Part shown: piece after piece, positions 12,903 to 24,007 of the stretch
Layout: each line of letters starts with the position of its first letter
Numbering within the stretch: position 1 is the first letter of the stretch
Assembly: GCA_014529385.2 (NCBI GenBank)
Contig: CM043961.1
Location: 18,210,478 to 18,274,477, forward strand
Direction of reading: 5' to 3'
From: Adiantum capillus-veneris
Taxonomy: Eukaryota > Streptophyta > Polypodiopsida > Polypodiales > Pteridaceae
DNA length: 64,000 nucleotides
Program-made: the position numbers and the translations under genes
Notes under the pieces: model-generated
Told to the model about the DNA's origin: nothing
Seen by the model: only the letters and a program-made list of their open reading frames with translations
Databases searched by the model: none

Positions 12903-14970
12903 TTTTACTTTGACCATGGCATCGTGCCATTTCCGTCAGTGACCTGTTTTTCCTCTTAGCAACACCATTTTGCGGAGGTGTATAAGGCATTGTACATTGG
13001 TGTTTTATCCCACGACTAGCCAGAAATGCATTAAATTCATGAGACATATACTCCCCTCCTCGATCGAAACGGAGGGTGCCCATAGTACATTTCGAGACAT
13101 TTTCAGCCACAGCCAGAAATTGTTTGAAGCACATAAAAACTTCGGACTTCGCTTTAAGCGGAAATACCCATGCATGCCTGGAGTAATCATCAATGAAAGT
13201 CACGAAGTATAGGTAATTGCCCAAGGACGGAGTTTGCATGCGCCCACAAACATCACTATGCACAAGTTGCAACCTGCATGTGGCCTGAACTGAACCATCC
13301 TTTGGAAACTTAGAACGCTGCATCTTACCCAAAACACAGTCTTCACAAACATGTTTGACAGGTGATTCAAGAGGCGGCAAAGAAGCAACCATATCAGATT
13401 TCTGCAAACGCAGCAAACTGCCAAAATTCAGATGACCAAAACGTGCATGCCAAAGTTTTGCATCTGAAATAGCCCTTGAATCTGCAACAGAATTTGCAAA
13501 ATTTAGTCCACACTTGTCATACAAAGTGAGCTTATACAGCCCACGACACAAAAGCCCAGATGCAACAATTTCATCACCAAAACTGAGATCATGAACTGTA
13601 CATCTGTCATCCATAAATTTGACTACAAGTCCAAGTCTAGCAAGTGTGGATACAGACAAGAGATTCTTCTTGATCCCAGGTACATAAATTGCATCAACAA
13701 GTGTGAAGGAACTGCCATTTGCAGTAGTAAGCACAATCTTTCCAACTCCCTGAACCAGATAAGAGGCATTGTTGGCACAAGTGACTGAATTCCCACGAGG
13801 GACAGACTCGAGAGAGGTAAACAATTCATGATGGGAGGTAATGTGCTTTGTAGCACCACTGTCAAAATACCACACATGTGAATCTGCAGCAACTGACAAG
13901 CATGCATCATGGACAGCAGGATTGTAAGTGCACTCTGCGCTAAAAGCCCATTCTGCATCAACATCAACATCACAGTCTCCTTTCACAGAAGACTCAACAA
14001 TGGCTGCATTTGTAGTGGAACCAACATTTGCAGTGGAACCACCCTCTTTCTTCTTAGCCTCTTTGGCCTTCAACTTAGGACACGACTTGATCAAGTGATC
14101 ATTGGCTTTACAATAATGGCAACGCATCTTCTTTTTGCCCTTATCACTAGAATTGCCAGACAAATTGCTGCCAACAAAAGCATTAGGAACATAAGTTTTT
14201 CCACTCGCAGCAGAACCATAAGAAGTGGTTGCATTACTGTTACCACCCTTTCTTTGAGAAGCAATAAAAGCATGTTCAACTGCATGCTGTCGAGTCTTGT
14301 TTTTTCTAGAAAGTGACTCTTACAATAGAAATGTGCATAATGCATCAAACTTGACAACTTCAGGATTTCCTTGGGTCATAAGTCTCCAAGTACTAGCAAA
14401 AGTCTGGTAGGAATCTGGTAAGGCCTCAAGAACAGTCTGCACAAGGGAACTGTCTGAAATGACTTCACCTACAGAAATAAGTTGCTCATTGATATCCTTG
14501 ACACTAGCAAGGAAAGTGTCCATATCATCTTCCTCATGCATAATCTTGGACTCCAGCTCTTTACGCAGCAAAGCAATTTTAGCCTCATTGCGGCTTGCAT
14601 AAAGACCTGCTAGAATATCCCAAGCCTATTTTGCAGATTTTGCTGAACGGATGTGAGGAACAATGGTGCGCTTCACAGACAATGCAATCAATGCATGAGC
14701 CTGCGCATCCTTTACATCCCAATGAGCTTGTTCTGCCGTAGGCAAAACAACTCTAACAGCAGCAATCCTTGCAGCAAGACCTGCAACATCCTCAACATCG
14801 CCTATATCCTCAGAACCGGGACGTACATCAATGCTCTGCACAATGTTCCAGACGCCCTTTGACACAAGAACATGTTGCATCATATAAGCCCACATAGGGT
14901 AGTTGTCCCCATCCAACCTGTCCTCAGTAGCAAACATCTTGAACACATCTGTGTTGTTGTTGTCAGCCAT
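12903..14970 (-). pseudogene. copia-1 gag-protease-integrase remnant
   Basis: One frame from ATG at 14970 runs toward 12903. In order it holds an N-terminal gag (D-G-D-N-Y-P-M-W motif), a CCHC zinc knuckle (C-H-Y-C...H...C), a retropepsin site D-S-G-A-T-K-H, the GAG-pre-integrase H-A-R-F-G-H-L, the C-E-D-C zinc-finger pair and an integrase core. Two in-frame stops break it: TAG at 14626-14628 and TAA at 14320-14322. The intact copy has CAG and CAA at these places, so both are single C-to-T changes. The third catalytic acidic residue is changed to Lys (G-V-A-K-R-K-N, codon at 12955-12957; GAG to AAG). A two-base difference near 12915 shifts the frame just before the truncation. Confidence 0.9.
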
Positions 14971-15316
14971 GTAAATGCTGCACCTGATGTGAAAACTCCC
15001 CGAAAATAGGAGAAACAGAGCGGGAACAGCACGTGCTATATAGCACAAACTGTAGAAGAGTATAAGGCACCTGTTATGCAGAAAACGGCACTGATAGAAA
15101 TTTTGCACAAAATGACGAAATAGCCTGTGCAGTACTACCTGTAGTGGAAACGGAGGCCGAAATGAGCCCAAATAAAAAATCTGAGCAGACTGAGCTCTAC
15201 GAGTCTACTCAAAATATTTGTCGACCTACGAGCGCTCGCCAAAGCTCACTAAAATCAGAGAAAGTGAGCAGGCGTGTACTGGAGCAGCTAGCGACTAAGC
15301 CCGGGAGGACGCAACC

Positions 15317-15331
15317 TGCTCTGATACCAAT
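15317..15331 (-). other. copia-1 primer binding site
   Basis: The minus strand reads ATTGGTATCAGAGCA directly after the LTR end. TGGTATCAGAGC is the complement of the initiator methionine tRNA 3' end, the usual primer of plant copia elements. Confidence 0.85.
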
Positions 15332-15559
15332 TGTTGGAATTAGGGTTGCAGAGAAACGCACACAGCTTAGAGAAGACAAAGGAAGCTCAAGGCACACAAT
15401 GGAGAGTGTATTACTTAGTGTGCAATGGAAAGATAGATAGCCCTAGAGTGATGGGCGTATATACAATGCTCGAGGGGGGAAAACCTCCTAAAGAGAGGAA
15501 AAATGCCCCGACGGTCCTAGTGTGTTCACACACATCACTACCACATGTATATGGTAACA
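15332..15559 (-). repeat. copia-1 5' LTR (228 bp)
   Basis: In minus orientation it starts TGTTACCATATAC and ends CTAATTCCAACA. It is nearly identical to the two LTRs of copia-2 and is followed by the same primer binding site. Confidence 0.95.
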
Positions 15560-16973
15560 CATTTGTAGTATAGTTTCTCCCATCAAGAGAGACTTGGTAC
15601 AATACAATCTTTGTGTTCCTTATAACCTAGGTGATGCAATGAAGATGGAAAGCTTCATGCATCACAAGCATAAACTTGAAGAAAGCATTAACTATCCCAA
15701 GCCTCAGTCCCAAGGCCTCAAACACCTTCGAAGGTGGAGAGAGCTAGCGGGGAATGAGGATAGGGAAGAGGAAGAAGAAACATTCCATAGGAGAAAGAAA
15801 TAATTCCTCACTTATCATTACTCTTCTTGCTAGCATACATAATAGCATAGTAATGAAGATGGAGAAGATGGCAAGCTTAAGCATTGAAGCATAACTCTTG
15901 GTTGGATTTGCATTCCATAGCCAAGAGTTTTGGTGTAGGCTTTCACTCTCACAAGCTTGGAGAAGGAGGCGGTGTTCCTCAACTTTCACCAAGTGAGAAT
16001 CCCTTCCAAATGACTGTGTGTGTGGAGTATATCCCCCTAGCACCCCCTTCCTTGCTTTGGGCAAAATTTCTACATGCTGCAAGCTCATTGGACCCCTCTC
16101 CCCCTAGCCAATCACGTGCAGCATGCAGTCAAGTACATGGGTAGTCTTTTGACAAGTGTCCTCCTTACCCCTTAGAGAGAGAGAGCTTGAAAATATCTAG
16201 ATATTTGTTAGATGGAAGTAGAAGCTCATTGGAACCCTCTTTAGCCCAACCAATAGCATTCAAGCACACCATGTGGTTAAGCTTAGTGAGAGTCTGACAT
16301 GTGTCCCATGTGCTCTTTTAGAATTCCCCTAACTTTGAGATTTTTATGCATAGGAAGTTTCTCAAGCAACTTCCTCATTAAGTGTGTAGGTTCTCTTTTT
16401 GACTCAAGCATCTTACCCCCCATGCATAGGAAGCTTCTCAAGAAACTTCCTCATTAAATGTGACAAGTACCTCAAGTACCTTAGTCATCAAGCATGACAA
16501 GTACCTAAGGTGCTTGTCATCAAGCATGACAAGCACCTTAGGTGGAGTTCCCACCTCAAGCACAACCCTAGCTTGCTTAAGTGTAGGTCGGGTTTCCACC
16601 TCAAGGACAGCCCTAGCTTGCCTAAGTTTAGGTCAGGTTCCCACCTCAAGCACAACCCTAGCTTGCTTAAGTTTAGGTCGGGTTCCCACCTTAAGCTCAG
16701 CCCTAGTTTGCTTAAGGTCAAAGGACTTTTAACACTAACCATTGGAGGTCTTTAATGAAGCTAACCCTAAGGTTTTTTAAGCTTCATTAGTTAACCTTGC
16801 TCTTTGACAGACCATCTCTCATTTGGGCCCCTTTACCATTAGCCCCGTGTTGAGATAGATCCGTAAGCACATGTCTATATTCTAACCCTTGTTCCCGTTT
16901 ATTATCCCATATTAAATGATCAGTTTAATATGAGAAAATCATTTGGGTCGGTTAGATATTAGATATTTAATGA
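15560..16973 (-). repeat. gypsy-family LTR in inverted orientation (3' end missing)
   Basis: The reverse complement starts TGTCATTAAATATCTAAT at 16973 and follows the LTR at 26545-27909 in order: the AATGATTTTCTCATATTAAA block, the TTAAGCAA/GAGGTGGGAACC region, the CCTTCGAAGG region and the GGGAGAAACTATACTACAAA block near 15560. The last ~230 bp seen in the other copy are absent, and copia-1 begins exactly there. The other side joins a plus-strand LTR fragment at 16974, giving head-to-head LTR pieces. Confidence 0.8.
16548..16727. repeat. four 45-bp tandem repeats inside the inverted gypsy LTR
   Basis: Units start at 16548, 16593, 16638 and 16683, each resembling TTCCCACCTCAAGCACAACC then CTAGCTTGCTTAAG. 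The period is exactly 45 bp. A 15-residue repeat in translated frames is a by-product. The LTR at 26545 has only a partial, diverged version, so the array expanded in this copy. Confidence 0.9.
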
Positions 16974-17319
16974 CAAATAAGAATTAAGCTCTCTAGAAGA
17001 CTATTGGACAGTCTCCCAAGGGGTCCAATGAGCATTCAACAGCCCAATGGCTTGCCTGATTCCTATTGGCCAGGAGACAAAGGGGTCCAATGAGAGTTTA
17101 GTTGCATTAATTAATTACCTAAAGCTCTCACAAAAGGGGAAAGGGAAACACATGTCAGAAGGCTATCACTTATGCTACTTAATTCTCATTGGCTAAGCTT
17201 GGAGAGGTCATTGGGGTGTCAGCATGAGTAATTTGCATGAGGGGTCGACCAAGAGAGAGAGGGGGCTGAATTTCTCAAGGCATTATTGCACACAAATTAC
17301 TGGGCCATTAAATGTTACA
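16974..17319 (+). repeat. gypsy A 5' LTR, 3' portion
   Basis: It matches 23661-24007 closely over its full length and ends GGCCATTAAATGTTACA. It is immediately followed by a primer binding site. The 5' part of the LTR is missing; an inverted LTR starts one base upstream. Confidence 0.88.
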
Positions 17320-17334
17320 TTGGTATCAAAGCAC
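17320..17334 (+). other. gypsy A primer binding site
   Basis: TTGGTATCAAAGCAC follows the LTR end directly. It differs by one base from the TGGTATCAGAGC complement of initiator tRNA-Met. Confidence 0.75.
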
Positions 17335-17709
17335 AAGGTTTCTCTTTTCTTGGTCAAGAAGGGAGGTCCTCAAGCTAGCTATTAATTGTTGGTATTATTA
17401 ATTGCAATTGAGTAAGAAGAATAGGGATTTTTTAGCCTCACAGTGCACCTACCTTCGTGCAGATAATCGAGCATTACCGTTAAGAGCTATGGTCTTAATA
17501 GTGGATTCTTACGGGGCTTGCCTATGGCTTAACCACTATTGAGCTTTGACAGAAGCCGGTACTTTTCTGGTGTTGAACGACCCTCTCTTCTATTCCTTGT
17601 AGTTAATGATTTGAGCCACAGGTACAGTAGCTTGAGTGCTTTTCTAAAGGGGTAAAGAGGAGTAGCAACTAGGGCTTGAAGTGCCAAAGTACACCTAAAA
17701 GTTGTTAGA

Positions 17710-19313
17710 ATGGTTGACGATAGTAAAGAGAGTGAAATTAATGTTGATAGCTTTGATTTTGCTAATGAGTAGGCTACTAATGATGCCCCTATGCTTGTTA
17801 ACCACCTTGTCTCTAGGCTTAAACAAGCCATGGGCAATCAATCCCTCCAAACTGAAGTGCATTGGCAGCTTCGTGCTCATGGGATTCTCCAAGCTCCCCA
17901 TCATGACGAGAGAGTACCTAGGAAGCCTCCTTGTGAGACTCCCAAAAGAGGTCTCTCTCCGATTCGGGAATAAGAAGAGGATCCATACGAAGGGATCAAA
18001 AATTTTCTTCTTGATGATGCATCTCCTTCCCAAAGGAGAACTCAAGAGCCCCCACCGAAGGAACGAGATAGAAGTGAGTCTCTAACCACCTCAGCAGAGA
18101 TGGCTCCACGAAGACGGCAGGCAAAATGCTCTCCATCTCCTCCTAAACAAGAAAACCATCGCACACATCTCCACACCATAATTCAAAGAGGGATGACAAA
18201 AAGTAAGATAAGAAAAAGGCAAGGAAGACGACACCCGCTTCTCCATCTTCTTCATCCTCTTCCTCTTATGAAAGTGATGGTGCAAACAAAGAGGATCAAG
18301 GCAAGAAAAAGGTGAGAAAGAGGTCACCCTCTTCTCAATCTTCCTCAAATTCTTCCTCTTCTGAAGAAAGCAATGGTGCAACTTTTGAACCATAAAAAAG
18401 AAGAGGCCATAGGAAATCCTATGTCGCGTGGAAGAGGTCATCCAAGCTCAAGAAGCTCAAAGAGGGAGGAAAGAGGATCTCTTTCCTTACCTACGATGGC
18501 ACCTTTGGTGCTATGGACAGTCTTGGCCTTTCTCCAAAAATTCAATGCGGCGTTTGGAGATGAAGGTTTCACGGAGTCCTCTAAGCTACACCATGTAGCT
18601 ATGCACTTTCAAAAGTCCGCCAGGCAATGGTGGTCTAGCCTACGGGCCAACGGTGAAGCTCCACAAACATGGAAAGCCTTAAGAGCTTCCATTATGAAGC
18701 AGTTTTTTGCCACCGATGCCAAAGACAAAGTACTCACCGAATGGAGAAGCTTGAAGCTCTCTCCCTCTACGAATTCATTCACATATATATAGACAAGTTT
18801 TGGGATTTACATCTCAAATCCACTGTCTTTAAAAAGATGGATTTTGGAGAGCAAAAACAAAAAATTTATGCGGCCTTAACTGAAGAAATGACGGATTATG
18901 TCAACTTTCAAAGGCCACGCAACATGTTTGTGTCTATACACCATACTACAGTGGCTTCTCAAATCAATTTTCAAACAGGGGCTAAGAGAAATTCTAAGCC
19001 CATGGAAAACAAGGATTCCAATGAACCTAAGGGGAAGGACAATGTCCAAAAGTCTCCTAAGGGTAATTCCAATAACAACAAAGCTAAGGAGAAGGGAGTT
19101 TACAAAGGCAAAAACAAACTCTCTCCTGAAGAGCTTGACCGTTATCGCAAGGATAACCGTTGTTTCAAGTGCGGCAAGCAAGGGCATCCGTAACGCGCTT
19201 GTCCCCAAAAGAATACCCACCATGGGCCTCCTAGAGCTACCTTGGTTGAAATCCAAGAAGAGGAAGCTCACCACAAAGGATCTCCCTTATGCCATGCTTG
19301 GGGAAAGGTAAGA
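17710..19313 (+). pseudogene. gypsy A gag (capsid and zinc knuckle) pseudogene
   Basis: One frame from ATG at 17710 runs to about 18790 with in-frame stops near 17770, 17971, 18313 and 18790. Coding then continues in another frame from about 18775 to 19193. The capsid region shows A-M-H-F-Q-K-S-A-R-Q-W-W-S-S-L and A-L-R-A-S-I-M-K-Q-F-F, the retrotransposon gag signature. A Lys/Asn-rich linker leads to a zinc knuckle C-F-K-C-G-K-Q-G-H-P-*-R-A-C, which contains a stop (19191-19193). The frame change near 18780 lies in an ATATATATA run and is probably a slippage indel. In a live element this protein would form the virus-like particle. Confidence 0.85.
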
Positions 19314-19319
19314 GAAAAT

Positions 19320-19816
19320 GATGCTTTTATTCTCTTTGACCCTGGTTCTTTGACCCTGGTTCTACTCATAATTTCATATCCACAAAGTTGGCCACAAAGC
19401 TAGGCATCCAAGCCTATGAGATGGGAGATGTCCTACCCGCAGATGGTGTTTTCAAGGGGCAAGAAGCTTCAGTCACTCCCTTAATCGGGAAATTGAGGCT
19501 CCATGTCCAAAGCTATGTAGACAAAGAGGACTTCTTTATCTCTCCTCTCAAGCATGAGGATGTAATCCTAGGGGCACCATGGTTTGATTGCATGGCTGCC
19601 AATGTTAAATTCCCTGAAAGGAAAATCTACTTTAGGTTCATGGAAAAACATATGTACATAGATGCTAAGGAGTTGGGTAACACCATACCCATTGTACATA
19701 CGCAAGCTTTCAATAAGTCAATAAAGAGCTCTATTTCTGTGTACATGATTTTTGTTAAAGATTCTCAAAATGAACCTAATGCTTTAGCAAAAGAAAATAT
19801 AAGCAATCACAAATAA
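19320..19816 (+). pseudogene. gypsy A protease region, frameshifted
   Basis: The retropepsin start reads F-D-P-G-S then, in a shifted frame, H-N-F-I-S-T-K-L-A. A 14-bp direct duplication (TTTGACCCTGGTTC at 19335-19348 and 19349-19362) lies across the active-site codons and shifts the frame. The body (about 19388-19816) continues with L-G-A-P-W-F-D, the conserved flap-distal G-x-P/D-W motif. The D-P-G in place of the usual D-S/T-G is also unusual. Confidence 0.78.
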
Positions 19817-19850
19817 TTAGAGTTATCCAATTTTCTTTAGGGGTTTCAAG

Positions 19851-21229
19851 ATGTCTTTATTGATGACATACGACATCCCTTGTGAACGACCTCCTAAGCG
19901 AGGCAATGATGACCATGCAATTGAACTTCTTCTAGGAAGTTCACCGCCTAATAAACCTCCTTATAGAGTTTCTCAAGCTCAACAAGAGGAGATTATGCGG
20001 GAAGTGCATGAGTTAGTTGAAAAGGGCATGGTTAGGCCTAGCTCATCTCCATTTTGCTCACCTGTGTTATTAGTGCAAAAGAAAGACAGCACATATCATA
20101 TGTGTGTCAACTATAGGGCACTAGATAGGATCACTATCAAAAAATAAGTTTCTCGTTCCACGGGTAGAAGACCTATTTGATAAGCTACAAGGGTCCACCT
20201 ACTTCAGTAGGATTGACCTAAAAAGTGGCTACCATCAAATAAGGATAGTTGATCAAGACATTCTAAAGACCGCATTTCGTACTACATTTGGTCTTTACAA
20301 ATACATTGTCATGCCTTTTGGCTTGACCAATGTACCAGCCACATTCAACAGCTTGATCGAGAAGCTATTCAAGCCTCACCGAACCTTTACTTGAGTGTTC
20401 TTTGATGATATTATCATCTACTCTAATTCACTAGACGAACACAAGCAACACCTCCAGGTAATATTTTGAGTCTTAAGATAGAATAAACTTTATGTTAATC
20501 AAAAGAAAAGTGAGTTTTTCTTACAAGAGATTCAGTATTTAGGTCACATTATCTCTCAAGATGGCATCCAACTGGATCCATCAAAGTTAGAGGTAATAAA
20601 TGGATGGCCTAATCCAAGGAATCTTCATGAACTAAGAAGATTATAGGTATGTGTGCATACTATAGACGCTTCCTAGAAAAGTTCTCATTAATAGCAGGAC
20701 CATTACATGACCCAACAAAGAAGAATGTTAGGTATACATGGACTGCTAAGGAGAACAATGCTTTCAAAAAGCTTAAAGACAAGCTTATCTCTCAACCTGT
20801 GCTTATGCTACCAGATCTCTCAAAGCCATTTGAGGTCCAATGTGACGCTTGTGGTGATTGCCTTGGAGCTGTTTTGCTCCAAAAAGGGCACGCCATAGCC
20901 TATGAAAGTCAAAGGCTCGACCCTGTTGAGCAAGCTCTAGGTGTATATGAAAAGGAACTCCTCTCGCAGTTCTACATGCCTTAGACTCATGGAAGCCCTA
21001 TTTATTGGGGACTCCTTTCATTCTGCGGACGGATCACCAAAGCCTTAAGTACTTCATGACGCAGACCAAGCTCTCCGACAAACAAATGAGGTGGGAATTT
21101 TTTTTTTCACAATTTCATTTTCATATTGCTCACATTGCTGGCAAGCATAATCAAGTAGCCGATGCACTCTCAAGACGGCCGAGAGTGAATGCGGTTTCCA
21201 TATCAACTCACAATGACTATCTTCTATGA
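19851..21229 (+). pseudogene. gypsy A reverse transcriptase and RNase H remnants
   Basis: The RT N-terminal region (19851-20147) has V-E-K-G-M-V-R-P-S-S-S-P-F-C-S-P-V-L-L-V-Q-K-K-D and C-V-N-Y-R-A-L-D. A frameshift follows. The next frame reads F-S-R-I-D-L-K-S-G-Y-H-Q-I, then M-P-F-G-L-T-N-V-P-A-T-F, and the catalytic V-F-F-D-D-I-I-I-Y-S near 20398-20420, which is preserved although a TGA precedes it. Further stops occur near 20468, 20477 and 20644. RNase H follows (D-A-C-G-D-C-L-G-A-V-L-L and T-D-H-Q-S-L-K-Y-F). The ancestor was a normal gypsy polymerase; this copy cannot make it. Confidence 0.88.
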
Positions 21230-21374
21230 TAAATGAGTATGCTATTGATCCCGATTTTAGAGATGTGATTTTAGCCCTTGCATTAGGGAGAAAAAGGCAC
21301 GATTTACCCTACAAGATGGTTATCTTCTCTATGGCAATAGACTATGTGTTACTAACTCACTACGTGAGAAAGTA

Positions 21375-22262
21375 ATGTATGAATCTCATGCTCCTCCTTA
21401 TGCGGGACATAGAGGGATTCAGTCTACCCTAAAAGGGATTGAAACATATTTCTATTGGCCTACCATGAAAGCAAACATACAAGAGTATGTTTCTAAATGG
21501 GTGGTATGCCAAATAACCAAGTTTGATAGAGGGAAGCAACTTGGATTGCTTCAACCTTTGCCAATCCCTAATTCACCACAGGAGATCATATCCATGGATT
21601 TTATCTTTGTATTGCCCAAGTCTATCCATGGGAATACGGGAATATGGACGATAGTAACAGGTTCAGCAAACAAGATCATTTATACCTGTCAAAAAGACTA
21701 TCAAAGCCCATCAAATTGCAACCCTCTTCATCTCACAAATCTTCAAGTACCATGGCTTGCCAATGTCCATAGAGTTGGATAGAGATCCTAGAATGACCAG
21801 TATTTCTGGAAGGGTCTCTTTGAGAATTTAGGAACAAGGCTAAATTTCTCTTCGGACTATCACCCCCAAACGGATGGCCAAAGTGAAATAGCTTACCTAA
21901 CAGTTCTTGATCTACTAAAAGCCTATGTAACGGAAGTAGATCAAAGGTTCCAATGGGAGAAGTACTTACCCTTAGTGGAGTATGCCTACAATAACACTGT
22001 ACATACTTCCACGGGAAAAGCACCTTTTGAGGTAATTGAGAGAAGATCAAAAAGTCCCCTGCTACTTAAAGTACACAGGAAGATCTTCGCTGCAGATGAG
22101 TATAGCCCAGACCTACAAGAATCTTTCCAAAAGATTAAGGATGCTATCTCTATCTCACAGCAAAGGCAAAAGGCTGTTGCTGACAAGTACAGAAGAGCCC
22201 AAGCCTTTAAAGAAAATGATTGGGTCTTGCCAAACTTTCCCAAGGTTCGACAAGGCACATGA
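21375..22262 (+). pseudogene. gypsy A integrase remnant
   Basis: The HHCC zinc-binding region is visible as H-A-P-P-Y-A-G-H-R-G ... V-V-C-Q-I-T-K, followed by the core start S-M-D-F-I-F. The frame is lost near 21660-21780. The C-terminal part resumes at 21975 with Y-A-Y-N-N-T-V-H-T-S-T-G-K-A-P-F-E-V and a Lys/Arg-rich tail. Order and spacing match Ty3/gypsy (pol order RT-RH-IN). The gene is broken by at least two frame changes. Confidence 0.85.
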
Positions 22263-22672
22263 CGGGCATAAATCCTACGGGACACCAAAAGTACTATGCT
22301 AAGTTAGCAAAAAGGTACTATGGTCCCTTCCAGATTCTTAGACCAATCAATGAGATGGCCTATCAACTGAAGTTGCCCAGCCATTGGCTCATATGCAATG
22401 ATTTTCATGTGAGACTACTAAAGCCTTACAAAGGAGAGCCACCTCAAGAACCAACTATTGAAGACCCACCGGAGATCAAGGACCAAGAAAAGGTGTTGCA
22501 GCCCGAGTCCATTGTCCGACATGAAGACAAGGTATTAAGAGGTAGTAAGACTATCTGATGGTATCTTATTAAGTTTAAGAATTATCCTTTTGAAGATGCT
22601 AGATGGATGCAAGGCATACAATTAAAGGATAACCTAAACCTTGTCAATGCTTACAATGCTTCCCTAGAGTAA
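22262..22672 (+). pseudogene. gypsy A integrase tail with chromodomain-like module
   Basis: After a frame change the sequence reads [15 protein letters not shown], the conserved integrase C-terminal GPY/F module. It then gives [11 protein letters not shown], a TGA (about 22557), and W-Y-L-I-K-F-K-N-Y-P-F-E-D-A-R-W-M. The last segment resembles the chromodomain pattern (W-L-V-K-W-x-x-Y-P x-x-x-A-T-W). Chromodomains at this position mark chromoviruses. Copy B shares the TGA at the same place. Confidence 0.65.
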
Positions 22673-23026
22673 GAAAATGTACAAATGTTAAAAATGAACA
22701 AAGTTTTTGTCTTATAAGACTCTCTTTTTCTTTATTGTGCACAAATGTTAAGTAGTATGCATGCTTAGAATCAAGTTTGTGGAGACGACGCCTTCGAGAC
22801 ACCAAGTAGAGCTTGTCATTATACTATGGAAGATTGATAGGACTAATGTGCAGACATGCTTGCGGCAGCCTTAGGCTCTCAAGAACCAAATGGATTAGTC
22901 ATCCATTCTAGAACGATGTCGTAGGGTAACATAGGGATCCTCTACCCGCTATAAAAAGGACTAATGAATAGGCTTTATCTTCTCTATCCATAGTCGAGGA
23001 CGACTATGATTTCAAGAGAAAGGTAA

Positions 23027-23422
23027 TGTCATAATAACTAATATCTGATTCTCCCAAATGATTTTCTCATGTTAAACTGATCATTTAATATGGGGAAATG
23101 CCAGGGGAGAAAAGGCTAGAATATTGGTTACGCTGGCAGACCGGCCACAGTACGGAACCAAAGGAGGGAAAATAGGAATCCAAAGGAGGGAAAATAGGAA
23201 TCCAAAGGGGGGGCCATCTGCAAAAGTTCACTGTGCAACAATGGTCTTTAAATACCCTAGGGTTCAGCCCATTAAGACTTCCAAAATACTAAGTTTTAAA
23301 AATTCAAAGGTTGTGTCCAAAGGTCAAAACACTAGGGAAATTGGATGCTTTGTGTGTGTACCAAAAGTCTTTAAAACTCCTACAAAGGAGGGGGCGAGCC
23401 TTGCAAGTAGGGGATGAGAGAG

Positions 23423-23499
<77 letters not shown>

Positions 23500-24007
23500 A
23501 GCTTCCTTTAGACAAAGGGAATGAGGGACACATGTCAGCTTCCTATCCCAGATTCCCACAAGGTGCACTCAAATCCTATTGGATGGCCATGGAGGTGGAC
23601 TAATGAGAATTAGGCTAGAGTAAATCTAGTTTAATTCATTAAAAAACACTTAATAAAAGAACCAATAAGAATTAAGCTCTCTAGAAGACTATTGGACAGT
23701 CTCCCAAGGGGTCCAATGAGCATTCAGCAGCCCAATGGCTTTCCTGATTCCTATTGGCCAGGAGACAGAGGGGTCCAATGAGAGTTTAATTGAATTAATT
23801 AATTACCTAAATCTCTCATAAAAGGGGAAAGGGGGACATATTTCAGAAGGCTATCACTTATGCTACTTAATTCTCATTGGCTAATCTTGGAGAGGTCCAA
23901 CGCGGTGTCAGCATGAGTAATTTGCATGAGGGGTAGACCAGGAGAGATATGGGGCTGAATTTTCAAGGCATTATTGCACACAAGTTACTAGGCCATTAAA
24001 TGTTACA
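23027..24007 (+). repeat. middle gypsy LTR (981 bp), shared by A and B
   Basis: It starts TGTCATAATAACTAATATC after a purine-rich stretch TTCAAGAGAAAGG (about 23011-23023) and ends GGCCATTAAATGTTACA. A CA array of about 71 bp (23424-23494) lies in the centre. The 3' 345 bp match the LTR fragment at 16974-17319. RT coding sequence of copy B follows with no primer binding site between. Confidence 0.87.
23424..23494. repeat. (CA)n microsatellite within the middle gypsy LTR
   Basis: Uninterrupted CA repeat of about 71 bp. It is absent from the other LTR copies at the equivalent place, so it arose in this copy. Confidence 0.95.

Larger units (their letters stand above)
12903..15559 (-). mobile_element. 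Ty1/copia retrotransposon copia-1, 3'-truncated
   Basis: On the minus strand the element begins with a 228-bp LTR (15559-15332). It continues through a primer binding site and a gag-protease-integrase frame and stops abruptly near 12903. There the similarity to the complete copy at 44944-50124 ends, just after the integrase catalytic Glu region. Reverse transcriptase, RNase H and the 3' LTR are missing. The LTR abuts the 3' part of an inverted gypsy LTR at 15560, so copia-1 seems to have inserted into that LTR, with the far side later deleted. Confidence 0.92.

Noticed and set aside
16460-16755. Frames with a 15-residue repeat
   Set aside because: By-product of the 45-bp tandem repeat in the LTR; the same regularity is seen in several frames.
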